Source: Melampsora larici-populina 98AG31
Lineage: Eukaryota; Basidiomycota; Pucciniomycetes; Pucciniales; Melampsoraceae
Direction: 5' to 3'
DNA length: 64,000 bases
NCBI RefSeq assembly: GCF_000204055.1
Contig: NW_006768773.1
Coordinates: 484,103 to 548,102 of the forward strand
The position numbers and the translations under genes are program-made. How positions within the stretch are numbered: the first letter of the stretch is position 1; each line of letters begins with the position of its first letter. The notes under the pieces are model-generated. The model was not told where the DNA came from. It saw only the letters and a program-made list of their open reading frames with translations, and did no database searches. This document shows positions 19,418-31,070 of this stretch, in pieces.

Positions 19418-22400
19418 CTAACTTTTGTCCCGTGACTGCTTTCTTGAGTTTGTGTCCTGTAGATATGAATGGAAAAATACAAAGCGTTTAGTTTCTAAGA
19501 TGAATTCAGAAAGTAAAAAGAAGGTTTTAGGAGAATCTAGTAGTTTTTTAGCATTGTTCCAATTGACCCTGATCTCTTCTTTGCGAAGTCTGGCCCGGAA
19601 TCGTTTGCGTTCTCTTTTGTATCTAGAGCAATAAAGAAGGAAGTGTTCAGTAGTCTCCTTTAATCTGCACTTGGTACATAAAGGAGATTCAGTTAGATTT
19701 CTTTTATGAAGATGATCATTAAGGGGACTATGACCCGCCCTCAACTGTACAATTGAGGCTGATCTACCTTTTTCCATACCCATTAAGGCACTGGCAATGT
19801 GCTGCGGTTTGGTAGAAAAAGGTTTAGAACCTGGCCTGAAAGGAAACTGGTTAGTATTAAACTTTTCTTTAGTTATTCTTCTTAGACTACCCAAACTTGC
19901 TGGTAGTCGAGTGCCTTCCATATGAGCGTCAGCCGCCTGTTTGGCGAGCTTGTCTGCTTTTTCGTTGAGTTCAATACCTGCATGACCTGGCGTCCAATAC
20001 CATCTTATTATAGCGTCTATAGGGAGAGATTTTAATTCAGTACGAGTTTTGATGATCAACTGTTGACCCGAAGTAGCCCTCGGAATGTCGTGAATCAGCC
20101 TCAATACTGCTTGGTTGTCACTAAAGATAGCCAAGTCTGGGTGTTGCTGCACTCTGCCGCGGAGAAGTTCTTTAGCAAGTTGAGCTGCTAGTGAAAGGCC
20201 TAATAGTTCCGCCTCATGATTGGAAAAGAACTGAGGTAATTGGAGAGATATTGTTTTTTGATTTGAAGTTGAAACGGCTGAGGCTCCGCCTCCCTCTTGA
20301 TTTACTGATCCGTCTGTAAATATAATAATTGAATTTCTTTCTTCCTCTTCTTTGATTTGTTTGGGAATCAAGTCAGTAGCTTCTTCTTTGGATTTGTCTA
20401 GATTATAAACCGTGCCGATTGGTTTAGACCACGGGGGAAAAGGATGAGCATAAATTGTTTCGATCTTCAGCTTTGCTGTTTGGTTCAGCACATCGAATTG
20501 TAGAATGTCCTGTATAGGGCTTTTGTTCTTTGTTGGTCCATTCATCAGTTCATGTTTTATTAGCATATGAGTTGGGTGGGAGGTTGGTGTCGAAAGTCTT
20601 TTGAGGATGAAGTTATGATGTCTTCTCGTGACGATCTGATGAATTGGAGCCATGAAAGCGTCGTGGTGAAGTAGATCGATGGATGTGCCTTTGAAAGCAC
20701 CAAGAATCAAGATCAGAGCTGCGTTTTGAAAAGACCTTATAATTTTATTAGCTTTGTTAAAGTTTCTTGTTGTGAACCATGCTATGCTCCCGTGAAGGAT
20801 TCGAGGCAATAGTACTGAGAGAACAAGTCGTTTGACTTCTTTGGGGGCTAGTCCTGAGTAGCACCTGTTTAGTCTGCGGAGTTGGTGCATAGTGAAATCG
20901 CCCGCTTTCTTCATGTGCTGTAGATGCGAGTTGAACAGTAGTTTGGTATCGAGCCAAACTCCTAGCCATTTAATTTCGTTCTTGGGTTGTAGTAGTACTT
21001 CACCAAATTTGAAACTGGGAAAGGTCTGATTTCTCTTGTTAGTAAAATGGATAAGTTGAGCCTTTTTCTTGTCAAAAATTGCACCGTGAGTCTCGGCCCA
21101 ATTTAGCGATCTTGTGGCGTGTAGTTGTAGTTTTGTTAAATTTTCTTCGAATGTTTTTGATGCAACTAAATGGATCACATCATCGATGAAACCTAGTGAC
21201 AAATTGAGTGAGTTTGGAGAGATGGTTGTTGAATTTAGAAGAGGCGAATTGTAGATGATGTATAATATGACTGATAAGGGAGAACCTTGAGGTAGCACTG
21301 TAAACATCATTCAACTTCCCCAATTTGGCAGAGGAAAATGATTAATAGTACAGTTTTTCATAAAAGAATCTAATACTGCACACCTGGGCCATTTCACCCA
21401 CACTACATATGTGCAGCAAGCTAAGTCAATAGTTGTCTATCATGTACATACAGGTCTGCTCAGTTTTTTGCCCATCAGAATAAATAAATCACATGTTATA
21501 CCACATGTAACTTTTTCGACTTTGAAATTTTTTTCCCAAAAATTCACTACATATAATTCTGTAGCTGCTCAGGCAATATTGTTGAAGCTATGTCTTAGTA
21601 ACAGAAAGTGTGTTACATGCAGTTGAGTTGATGAGATCACACCAAAACATTGAGTCAGTGTATGTAGTCAATCTTTTGGAAGCTTTTTTCAATCTGAAAG
21701 AAGTTACAGCATGTATTACATATGAATAACTTGTCCTGATGAGCAGATAACTGAGCAGAACTGTATGTACATGATAACCACATATTCACTGAGCCTGCTA
21801 CACATATGTAGTGTGGGTGTTATGGCTCAGGTGTGGAGTGATAGACCATTTTATGACAAATCATACTCCCAATCATTTTTCCCTGCCCACTTGGGGAACC
21901 CAAATAATGTCTGCAGTGTAGACCATTATCTACTTCAAAGGTCGCTGATAAGAAGTCCTGAAGTCGAAGATGTGTAGAACGCTCATAAAGGAACCCTTGA
22001 ATTTGTGACAGGAGGTAGCTTGGGCAGTTGTGATTATACAGAGTAGAGAGTAGGCGTTCTCGATGAACTGAAGGGTAAGCTGATTTCACATCCAGTGATA
22101 GCGCTGATACCACCTCATTGTTCCTCCATTTTTGTTTGATCCAGGTCGTGAGAATTAAGAGAGCATCCTCTGTGGAATGATGCTGTCTACCGCCCATATG
22201 GCCAGCAGCAACTATCTTCCTGGATTCAGCCCAGAAGGTAAGCCGGCAAGTGATGATCTTTTCCAATATCTTGCCTAAACAGCTGAGTAGCGCGATGGGC
22301 CTGTAAGCATTCGGGTCCGAATAGTTGTCTTTGCCATTCTTCCTTATAATGATCGTGATTGCCTTACGCCAGGCGTTTGGAAAGTAACCCCGTTTGAAAC

Positions 22401-23973
22401 AGGCGTTAAAAAGTCGGCATAGTTCCTCCTCAATCGCAGGTAAAGCCAGTTTGATAAGTTCGTTCAAGATGCAATCGTCTCCATTCGCTCAACGGTTCGG
22501 AAGGTTGTTGATAATACCCCTGAGCTCGTGGGGCTCAAGTTTAGGGAAGAGGTGTTGAGTAAGTGTAATCCGGTTGTCTAGATCAGGTGGGATGTCAGAT
22601 AGATTGGCCTCCACATGGGCAACAGATGTTCCGTAGTACAGCAGAGATGCCTGTTCTTCTTTATCAATAGCTACTGATCCATCTTGTTTTTTGAGCGGGG
22701 CGATTTCACTCGACGAGCTGGGTTTGACATATTTGAAAGCCTTGAAAGTGTCGTTGTTTGAGCAGGATGCCAAAAATTGTTTCCAATGGTTGACTTTAGT
22801 TTTGAGTACCTGATCTTTGAAAAAGGCTTGCCATTCATAATAACATTTTCGAGCCTCAGGTAGTCCGGACAAGATCATCCAACGGCGGGCTTGGTTTTGG
22901 TTCTTGAGGATTGGGTTCAATTTGTCCTTGTCCCACCAGACTTTATGTTTGTTGAGTTTGGTTTTTACCTTTTTACCCTGTTCCTGCGCGGCTTCAAGAA
23001 TGATGCTTGATAGCGTAGAAACTGCTGTGTTGATAGTGGAGAAGTTGTCGTAGTCAGGTGGAAGTAGGTGTAGTTTATCTGTGATTTTGCTATGGAGTAG
23101 TGTAGATTGGATGTCAGTGATTTTCAGTGAGATGTGGGATTCAACAGGAGGTATGAAATTCAGGTCGAGGATAGTTGCTATAGGAAAATGGTCTGAAGCT
23201 AAGGTGTTGGTTAATACTTTACAACTAATGACCTTCTGCGCCAGGTTCCAGCTGGCCCATGCAAGGTCAATGGTTGTCGGAGTAGTGTTTGTGGAGAAGC
23301 GCGTAGGAACACCCTTTGGTGATATGATTTTGAGACCAATTGAGCTGAAAAGTGAGATTAGCTACTTTGCTTGTGTGTCGGTAATTGGGTAGTCTGGCGG
23401 GTTCCAGGTCTTATGATGTAGATTGGTGTCTGAGACAAGCAAAGTTGGGATGTGTCTGTTGTGGTTTTGGTCCAGCCAGTGTTGTAGAGTTAAGAATCCT
23501 CTTAGGGAGCCCGGGGGGTTGTACCAAGATATGATCCTCAAGCTTGTACGGTGCGAGTTCTGATCTTTGATGTCAATCGCCAGGATGATATCAGTCGAGC
23601 TGGGAAGAACTGAGAACTGTGATGTTGGAATTAACTTGGAAAGGTAGATGCAGACCCTTGGTCGATCAGACCAAGCCGAGGGGGAGTAGTCGTAGGCTGA
23701 GATCCGATGCCAGGCATCATGGTGGGGGAAAGTAAGGGAATGTGAATTAAACCAAGGTTCTTGGAGTGCTAGGAGTGTGTAGTGCGTTTGAGTGAGTGCT
23801 TCATGAGTGATTTGAATCAAGTTTTGGCAGTTGAAGTGTAAGATTGAAAAATTGCTGAGTGAGAGAGGGATGTCGGAGGTTGGTTCGTCTTGAGATTCTT
23901 GATCTTCAGTAAAATTTGGAAGTTGGGGAGTGGAAAAACTATTTGATGTGAGGTTATTGATATTATTACTCAT
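19418..23973 (-). pseudogene. LINE ORF2: endonuclease - reverse transcriptase - RNase H
   Basis: The frame starts at ATG 23973. The APE-type endonuclease shows LHFNCQN, LQEPWF, SDTNLHHKTW and SDHFPI. The RT has YRPIALLS, SLDVKSAYPSV and FIDDVIHLVA. RNase H follows (FTDGSVNQ, NHEAELLGL, SDNQAVL, TPGHAGIELNEKAD), then a CTKC..H..C zinc motif at the C terminus. Damage: TAG at 23362-23364, TGA at 22489-22491, and the 623-bp CACTA-like insertion at 21296-21918, which splits the RT just before LPQGSPLS. Apart from these the frame is continuous; without the insertion and one TAG the two RT halves are in phase. Confidence 0.93.
21296..21918. mobile_element. CACTA-like non-autonomous element nested in the LINE
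   Basis: The termini begin CACTG, and inverted similarity extends over about 125 bp: CACTGTAAACATCATT.. on the left against CACTGCAGACATTATT.. on the right, and CCCACACTACATATGTG in both arms. The flanking target duplication is TAG (21293-21295 and 21919-21921). CACTG ends and a 3-bp duplication indicate CACTA/EnSpm. There is no transposase. TIRs this long for its size make it almost a foldback element. It belongs to a different family from the element at 2929. Confidence 0.9.
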
Positions 23974-25177
23974 TGTTGCTTGTGTCTTGTGGTGTAATCG
24001 TAAACTTCGTATTTCGGAGAGGGCAACCTAAACTTTTTGGAGAATGAGCATACTTGGGAGAGAAACGGTCAATTTTTTCTGTGGATCTTTGGCAGTCAAA
24101 ATGAAAGCATCTGGCGCAGACTTGGGCAGAGTCATTATTGGCACAATCTTTGGTATTATGTGGGTCACCACATTTTGTGCAGTAAGCATAGTTATTGCAA
24201 GCGTTATGAGTATGATACAAGTCTAGACAATTGAAACACATTGTCGGGCCTTGTACATATTATTTGCTCTTGATGCGATGATAGTCAGCGTATAAGCCTC
24301 CTTTACCAACATTGTGAGCTAATACCTTGTCAAGTAAGTTGAGGACAATTGTACCGTGATTTTTTCCTGTATCTTTGGGATTCTTGAGCCATTTGACCGA
24401 GTGGATTGATTCGATGGGGATGCCATTTTGTTCGCTGAGTTTTTTGGGGAAGTCATTGTTTTCAACCTCGAGTTCAGCCGGTACATAGTTGAAAAGAACT
24501 GGGTAATGTGTTTGAGAAGTTACAAATTCATTGTGTGCTAGCTTTGTCCAAACATGTTTGTTTTCGAGGAGCCACTTTTTTATAAATCGATTATCCATAT
24601 ACATGACCACATCACCTGATTTGAGGAGCGAGGCGCTTCGTATTGTAACTTGGGAGCCGTTAACTTTGGCATCAATGGATGCGAGGGCTTTGTTGATTCT
24701 TTGAGCAATTTCGGCCGTTTTCAATCCCTTAAAGGGTTCTGTACCAGGTGTTTTGTGAATGATCAATGTAGCAGCTTTGAAGTTGTTGATATCCGAGTTT
24801 TTGGGGGGTTGTTTAGGAGTTATTGTTGTATTTTGCTTTGGGTAAGGGTTGTTCCAAGCACGAGGTCTAGGAGTTGTGGTATTGTTAGTGGCGTGGAGCT
24901 CTTTATGTTGGGGCGTTGAGCGTTCCTTGAGGACTTTGATTTCTTCGCGTAATTCCTTGATCGTATTGTTGAGTTCATTGATCGTGTTTTCGAACCCGTT
25001 CATCATCTTGATCATGAGTTGAATAAGAGCATCGTACGATTGAGAGTTTCCTGATGAAAGAGATCCTAAGTCACACATCATGGAGTCCACGTCATTCGAT
25101 CGTCGCAAAGTCGGATTTTTTTGGGGGGGAGGATTCGGAACACCTTCTCCGATGTCCGGTGGTCGTTTTTGAGGCAT
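23966..25177 (-). pseudogene. LINE ORF1: nucleic-acid-binding protein with zinc knuckles
   Basis: ORF1 proteins coat the LINE RNA. The frame starts at ATG 25177 (MPQKRPPDIGEG) with a coiled-coil-like stretch (MNGFENTINELNNTIKELRE) and a central domain. A TAA at 24260-24262 interrupts it, and the same frame then carries zinc knuckles (CFNCLDLYHTHNAC, CTKCGDPHNTKDC, CARC..C). CAA to TAA would explain the stop. The ORF1 stop and ORF2 start overlap in ATGAGTAA, which suggests reinitiation or coupled translation. Confidence 0.85.
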
Positions 25178-25216
25178 AAAATGCTGAAGGTATTGTTTTT
25201 ATAGTCCCTAAGATGG

Positions 25217-25696
25217 TATATTTTACTTTCTAGCAAACCTAGGTAGTCCCGACCTTACGGGTCCAGGACTACCAGTGTACGGGTTTTGCGAGAAACCTCC
25301 TGCGTCTTGATAATATTTATCTTGACGTCAGGATGAGTCATTTTGCGAAGTCCCCGGATTAATACCACTTCAGGTGATGAATCGAAACGTACCAGTTTAT
25401 AAGAACTGAGGAGTCAAATACATCCAACCTGTTTCCCAGTCGCTACGGCTGATGAGCTTTATAAGCTAGTTTACGTAGATGACTGATGGGTAATTTTTAA
25501 AAGGGGACTAGTCGGAAAAGATTCAGGCTTCTAAAAGAACCTACTCGAGAGAAGTCCAAAGCAATTTTGATTCGATAACGAGAATCAAATTACTCTGGTT
25601 AAGGTTTTAATATACCCTACTCTCAAGTCTGAAAGCCTGAGCCTATGAAACCGAAAACCCAACACTTTTAGGCTTGTTTATCACTTTGCTATTTCA
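25217..25696. other. 3' flank of the tyrosine-recombinase element
   Basis: No gene is seen. Short inverted repeats are frequent (GGTAGTCC..GGACTACC near 25247-25278). CCAGGAC..TACG here resembles 31540-31565 on the far side of the element, as expected for the terminal repeats of a DIRS/Ngaro element. I could not define exact termini. Confidence 0.4.
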
Positions 25697-26755
25697 TTAA
25701 TTCAATAGATGCTTGTTTAATTCCTTTAACAGTTCTTTAGCTTTTAGCAATTCTTCTATTGAATATGGTTTGATGTAAAGCTTATAAGCTTCTGATTTCC
25801 ATCTGCCTATCTCGCATATGTCTTCTATTGGGACTCCTAAAGCTGCTCTTAAAGAGGCCCCGCCTACTCTAAAAGAGTGACCCGTTAAACCTTTGTACCC
25901 GCCTATCTCCCAATGTTTTTGACAGATTGCCATGATGATTGTCTTTGATAAGTTTTTTCGGATTCCGTTTTCTAGGTAGCTAAAAACTGGATCCTCGTCC
26001 TGATAAGTTTGGTTCATCCTTCTCTTCAGTGCGGCTACTGGACATAGAATGTGATTTAGCTTTTTTAGTTGTAACACTTGAGTCTCTCCCGCTTTTGATG
26101 TCTTGGCGCCTTTCAAATATATGAAACCTTCTTCCGTTTTGTTTATGGCCATTATTTTTACATCTCCTCTTCTTATAATCTCTGATGAATCATGCTTATC
26201 CCCAGCCATTTCCCCCAATCTTGCCAGGTTCCAGAAAGCGCAGAGTACCGTGTCCATTATCGCTATGTCTCTTGCGCCTCCTTTTGATAGTTCAGTGATC
26301 AGAAGGACCATATGAGATAAGTGAACAGCCTTCTTTTCCTTTGATTTCGGGATTCCAGCGTCTATTTTTCCTGAAGCAATGAGCATCACCTTTATCATTT
26401 CCTCGTTCAATTTTGGGAAATCTGTGCTATGGTACAGATGCCAAGCTTTTAATCCATAGATATACTTCTGCACTGTTCTTGACAAGATGTCTTCGGATGT
26501 TGGACCATCTTGGTGTCTCCCCGACCACGTACAAAAGTCGTATATCTCATCTCTTGTCGCTGGTAGTCCAAAAGGTCTTGTACCTTTCTCTTTGAAAATT
26601 TTTAGGAATTTCCGAACAGCTCCGTTATAGCTGACCAACGTGTTCCATTTCCACCCTAGGATTACGTGCCTTTGTCTTGTATTGTAGTAAAGTTGATCGT
26701 CTCCTCTTCCTACGAACCATTTGATTTTGATTAGCTCGGCCTTTGTTATATGCAT
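25697..26755 (-). CDS. Tyrosine recombinase of DIRS/Ngaro-type element
   Basis: The 352-residue ORF is intact and starts at ATG. It would join the circular cDNA of the element to the genome by site-specific recombination. The catalytic set is visible: Arg 179 in WNLARLGEM, His-x-x-Arg at 293-296 in TGHSFRVGG, Trp 319 in GRWKSEA, and the presumed nucleophile Tyr 327 in KLYIKPY. The N-terminal part (about 35-130) fits a SAM-like core-binding domain. Fungal Cryptons carry a similar enzyme, but the RT and gag ORFs beside it in the same orientation point to a DIRS-like element. Confidence 0.88.
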   Translation of the reverse strand: MHITKAELIKIKWFVGRGDDQLYYNTRQRHVILGWKWNTLVSYNGAVRKFLKIFKEKGTRPFGLPATRDEIYDFCTWSGRHQDGPTSEDILSRTVQKYIYGLKAWHLYHSTDFPKLNEEMIKVMLIASGKIDAGIPKSKEKKAVHLSHMVLLITELSKGGARDIAIMDTVLCAFWNLARLGEMAGDKHDSSEIIRRGDVKIMAINKTEEGFIYLKGAKTSKAGETQVLQLKKLNHILCPVAALKRRMNQTYQDEDPVFSYLENGIRKNLSKTIIMAICQKHWEIGGYKGLTGHSFRVGGASLRAALGVPIEDICEIGRWKSEAYKLYIKPYSIEELLKAKELLKELNKHLLN

Positions 26756-27272
26756 ATCTTATTTAAATGACGACATTCGGTTAGCTATTGTCTTAAGGAA
26801 ACTTTCAACCAGAGATCGGTTGAACTTGCCTTGTGTCTCCGTCAGTTGGTTCTTTGTCGAACTTGGGGAATGTTCTCTTGTGGGGATCAGACCTCTGTTA
26901 CCTAACGGTACTTTCTGTGAGGGACTATATTGTCTGTTATGATTCTTAGAAATTTTCTTGACGGTGTAGGCACTTGGACGATTTTCGAGAAAATCTGAAT
27001 GTCTCCACTATGGTTATGAAACGAAATCATGTTGTCTGACTGATTCTCCTACAAGTTTCAACACCTGTTGTCCACCTTTACGTGATCATGCCTTTCGCTT
27101 ACATTCTCATAATGCAAACCCTTTTGGGATGGTTAAAACATCTGTAAGGGAGTTTATTTGGTCAATTGAAAAACTTGAGTTCAATTGCAGCATAGAACTA
27201 AAAACAATTTTACGACACGTCTGTTGTAAAAACCAACATTATCTATAGAGTGGGAAAAACAAGATCATTGGT
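26756..27272. other. Spacer between RNase H and recombinase ORFs
   Basis: No conserved ORF is seen. An imperfect palindrome TTTTACGACACG..GTTGTAAAA lies near 27207-27231. This is the place where DIRS1-like elements carry a methyltransferase; none is present. Confidence 0.4.
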
Positions 27273-29015
27273 CTAGTAGTCGCATACAAGGCCTGGGAAC
27301 TGCAAACTTAAATCATCGAACTCCTCCTCTTTCTTCCAGTTCTGAGTGAAGCATTTAATTAAATCTTTTGGGATCGAGGTCATAACTCTATACTTCTCCT
27401 CCTTGTCATGATCATCGCCTTCTCCTCTGGATATGTCATCAGCCATATTTCTTTTTGACACTACGCGTTTGGCTACTAGATCCATTTGATTTTTGATTAG
27501 GAGATTTTGTATCTTCTTCCACTCAGTGTCTACTTCGATATCCTTGGATTTTCAATTCTTGATTGCGTGTTCACTGGTGGTGTTGTCAGTCCACACTATC
27601 AGTGTTTTACCTTCACAGCTTCTTGTGGAGATGATGTGGCAGAGTCCAAGTCAAATGGCTACCGTCTCTAGCCATGCGATTCCTCTGGGAGTATCACCTG
27701 AATTTTGCCAACCTACTTTTAGTTTCAGCTGAAACCATTCTTTTCCTCCAATGAGGACTCCAACACCATAGCTTGGGGATGCGTCCCCTACCCATCCCAT
27801 ATTGATTGGGACTGAGTATCTGATTAATCGTGTTTGTTGGAAAATTGACAAGATCCATTTCCATTCTTCTAAGTCTTTCCTTGCATCGACAGGCAGAAGT
27901 TGGGTCGCGAATTTATGCACCCAGCTCTTTAACCATCTATAGAGCGACGTGAGGTTGCATTTCATTTGAGGCAGGATTAGTGAAACATGATTAAGTCGGC
28001 CTGTTAGAACTTCGACTTCATTCAGGGAGAATCTTCTTCCATTCTCTAAGGCTTTGTCAACTTGATCTCTTCGCTGTTGCAATTTCAGGGGAGGGAGTCT
28101 GACCGTTTTTTCGATACCATTCCAGATAAAACCTATGAACTTCTGTTCGGGTTTGAAATCTGATATTTTTTCTTCATTTGTGATGACTCCTAACTCAAGA
28201 CTTCTGTCGACAATTTCCTTCATCTGGACTTTCGAATTCATTTCCTTTATGAATAGGGCGTCGTCAACCCATCGAAAAATTTCCATGAGGTCGAATTCGT
28301 TTTTGATGATCAGCTTCCAACCATCTGCTGGTCTGCCAAAGGACCCGCAACCACCTACCCCGCCAAAACCAATGCGGCTGTTGTAGTATATGCTGCCGTC
28401 TGGTGCCAGGATCATCATGTATTGACGCTGATACAACATGGTTGGGATTTGGCGGTAAGCCTTTTCCCAATCGAAAATGACCATGATGAATGGGACGGTT
28501 ATTTTTCTGAAATACTGTGAGACAGTTGAAAAATTGTCCCATGTCGTTTTAAAGTCTTCGGCGTCGGCGAAAGAATTTAGAGAAGGGATATTGGGATTGT
28601 TTCGAGGGAAAGATAGGTCATTGATGGGTCTGATGGACCCATCTCTGTTTACCACAGCTCCCATTGGGTTAGTACGAAAGAAACCACATCTTTTATACAC
28701 TTCCTCGTGAGTGAAAGGTCCGAAAATTTGACCTAGAGCTTTCTCTTTTTGCATGCTTCTATTGATTTTTTCTTCTGTGATTGCGGCGGAGGCATGATTT
28801 GGAGGGGTGTACCATCTACAGTGCTCGAAACAATGGTACGGTATTCCTTGGTCAAAACCATGAGTGAAACCGTAAATAACATCTCCATATTCTTCAAGGA
28901 TTCCTGCTGCTTCGAGGGCCTTCTTCCACTCTGGTATGTTCATCTCACACGTGACCTTGGTTGGCCAAAGGTCTTCTGAAAGCCATCTTATGCCGTCATC
29001 GGGAGGTTGTGGCAT
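27273..29015 (-). pseudogene. Reverse transcriptase - RNase H of DIRS/Ngaro-type element, two TGA codons
   Basis: From ATG 29015 the frame shows RT blocks: GAVVNRDGSIRPINDLS, IFDWEKAYRQIP, FGGVGGCGSFGRP and FRWVDDALF (VDD catalytic pair). RNase H follows with GDASPSYG, WLETVAI, VWTDNTTSE and the end NMADDISRGE, as in DIRS elements. TGA codons at 27651-27653 and 27552-27554 fall inside RNase H, and the frame is otherwise open on both sides. Each could come from CGA by one C-to-T change. Confidence 0.87.
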
Positions 29016-29336
29016 TGGATTAGCAGAACATGCTAGTAAGAATGAATCGTCAGAGGACAGGTGGGAGCTTTCGGAGTAGGTACAATTGAACCTTTTTTGG
29101 GTTGTTCAATAAGTGTGGAATTTTTGCAGGATTTTCGTACAAAAGGACAAGTTCAATGATACAAGAGGTTTTCACAAGGGAAAGGAAGAAAAAACATTTT
29201 ATGAGTCTCCACACATTTTTCTGTTTGATTGAATCAAGCATCCATCTTAGAGGATTAGAGGAAAAAACAACGGGGGTATTTTCTTTGATGGTAACAGAAA
29301 GAATTGTACTGGAGACTTTTAAATGTGAGGTTTCAC
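29016..29336. other. Spacer between gag-like and RT ORFs
   Basis: The same minus frame has several stops here, so this is a true spacer or an intron. GTAGGT at the end of the gag-like ORF would be a usable donor. No other feature is seen. Confidence 0.4.
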
Positions 29337-30281
29337 CTACATTTTTTCTTTTCCTTTTCCTTTGAAATTATCTGATCTGTTTCCTTCTGGTCTCTTATAG
29401 CTGGGGTTGAAATTCTTTCCTTTGTAGTTACCATAAGGTCCTTGAGATCTCGGTTGGGTTCTTCCAGAGCTGTAGGGTCTGGATTGTCCTGATGTGGCAT
29501 TGCCTTGACTCGAATTGGATGAGGATGGATCAGAAGTGATGTCTGCGTATGGGTTTCTTCCGAATTTTGGTCCTCCTTTCCTGTAAGGGTTGTCGTCAAG
29601 ATTTAGGTCACCTTGAGCTCTGGCAGCGTAATAAATCTCGTCGACTAGTCCTGTAGGTTCTAGCGCTGGATTGGGGATTTTGTCGTTTGGGTTTCTGACT
29701 GCGAAAGTTGCCTTCCTGATGGTTAAGTCATATCTGAAAGCTATAACCCAGGAACGTTGATCTTTGAAAATTCTGATAACGTTTTTCTTGTGAATTTCTA
29801 GGGCGTTGGCGAAGGAGTAGTATTTGTAGACTCTCCTGCACATTTCTACTAGTGTGTCGAAATTTTCGTTCCATTCAAACCTGGACTGGGACCATTCTCC
29901 AGGGAAAGGATGACCTCTGTACTTCTCAATCTCTTTGTCGCTCTTCTTGTAATCGGTGTGATTATCGGAAGCTGCTTGTTGCCACAGTTTGTTGAAGATT
30001 GGAAGAGGAAGTGACCCTTGCAGGGTTTGCATATTCTTATGAAAGAATAGCGGTAGACCTACTGCGTTGGCGTCGGCGGCTTTACTGAAATCAAAAGATA
30101 AGCCTCCTTCCTCGAAAGAGCAGTTTGGAAGGGGCTTAGACATCTCGGTGGGATCAGACATCTCAGTGTCTTCGTCAGTTGATAAGCCTGTGAGTTCGGC
30201 TGATTTTCTCACTAATTCTTCTATTTCTTCTAGTCTCGACTGGACTTGACGTAGTTTCTCTTTTCTTTCGTCTTCTGTCAT
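29337..30281 (-). CDS. Gag-like protein of DIRS/Ngaro-type element
   Basis: The 314-residue ORF starts with a charged helix (EDERKEKLRQVQSRLEEIEE), has a central globular part rich in W/F/Y (GHPFPGEWSQSRFEWNENFD) and ends in a basic, G/S/P/N/R-rich tail (..PYGNYKGKNFNPSYKRP). That layout and its position before RT fit the nucleic-acid-binding gag-like ORF1 of these elements. There is no CCHC knuckle. The true start may lie upstream, because the same frame stays open for about 20 codons before the ATG, up to a TGA at 30342-30344. Confidence 0.65.
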   Translation of the reverse strand: MTEDERKEKLRQVQSRLEEIEELVRKSAELTGLSTDEDTEMSDPTEMSKPLPNCSFEEGGLSFDFSKAADANAVGLPLFFHKNMQTLQGSLPLPIFNKLWQQAASDNHTDYKKSDKEIEKYRGHPFPGEWSQSRFEWNENFDTLVEMCRRVYKYYSFANALEIHKKNVIRIFKDQRSWVIAFRYDLTIRKATFAVRNPNDKIPNPALEPTGLVDEIYYAARAQGDLNLDDNPYRKGGPKFGRNPYADITSDPSSSNSSQGNATSGQSRPYSSGRTQPRSQGPYGNYKGKNFNPSYKRPEGNRSDNFKGKGKEKM

Positions 30282-30488
30282 TTTAGGAGCTTTCTTCTTG
30301 ATTTTCGGGAGGACAGTGGTGCCTTTGAATTCTTCTAGATATCAATTTTTGGTTGTAGCTAGACAATCGTTGATGTTTGTTATCGGGGAGGCTTCTAAAA
30401 TGGCAAGAAATGGAATGGAGGATGAAGTTGGTTTATGTTTCCCGAAGAACGGAATTTTCTTTTCGCATTTTTATTAGGTATTGAGAGA

Positions 30489-31070
30489 TTATCTTACCTG
30501 TTCCATTTCCTTTGTCAGGATGTTTGTTTTGTGACTGATCGTGGATTTGTCTGCTGATGATTGATCTTTTCTCATCTCTTTTTCAGCTTCACTATTTCCT
30601 TGTGGTTGTTCTTTATCTTTCGATGTATCTGACGATATCGCATCAAATTTCAATAGTGGTTTTTCGTCAGTGTCTTTTAGATTTGTGACTGATCGCACTG
30701 CCTGAATTTGCTTACCTTGGCTTTTTTGTTTATTGGGATCATCTGGTCCTTTTTCCCGTGGTGGCTCTGTGTTACCTATTGTGTACATTTGGTAAGTTAA
30801 GACGATAATTGTTAGACTTAGAATATCTTTGGTTTTGAGTCAATCTTGGACGAGATTCCTTTGTGCCAATTGGGTTTTTCTAAAGAATCTTTGCTCACCC
30901 GTATCGCTAGTGTTTTTGGTTTGCGTATTTGACACGCTTGTGGTGGCGTCTGTAGGGTTTGCCATGTTTCCACTTGTCGAGTTTAAGGAGTTTAAACGTG
31001 CCGCGGTGTTTTCAATGCTACTTGGTGACATTTTCTCTTTCTGCTTGGTTGTTTGATCGACGTTTGTCAC
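30489..31070 (-). pseudogene. Possible N-terminal extension of the gag-like ORF
   Basis: Two minus-strand frames in the same phase (31070-30840 and 30788-30489) encode polar, S/T/K/E/N-rich sequence of gag type (MTNVDQTTKQKEKM.., ..DDPNKQKSQGKQIQAV) separated by a single TGA at 30840-30842. The second ends at CAG followed by GTAAGA, a strong donor, so it may be spliced towards the main gag ORF. I could not find an acceptor that keeps the phase, so the link is unproven. Confidence 0.4.

Larger units (their letters stand above)
18750..25206 (-). mobile_element. Full-length LINE (non-LTR retrotransposon), Tad-like organisation
   Basis: The element lies on the minus strand. Its poly(A) tail is the run of 27 T at 18750-18776. 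The 10-bp target duplication CCTAAGATGG is at 18740-18749 and 25207-25216. Minus the nested 623-bp insertion it is about 5.8 kb. Two ORFs encode a zinc-knuckle protein and an endonuclease-RT-RNase H polyprotein, the layout of Tad1-type fungal LINEs. Each ORF has nonsense codons, so this copy is dead in cis, but the perfect target duplication and intact tail argue that it is not very old. Confidence 0.95.
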
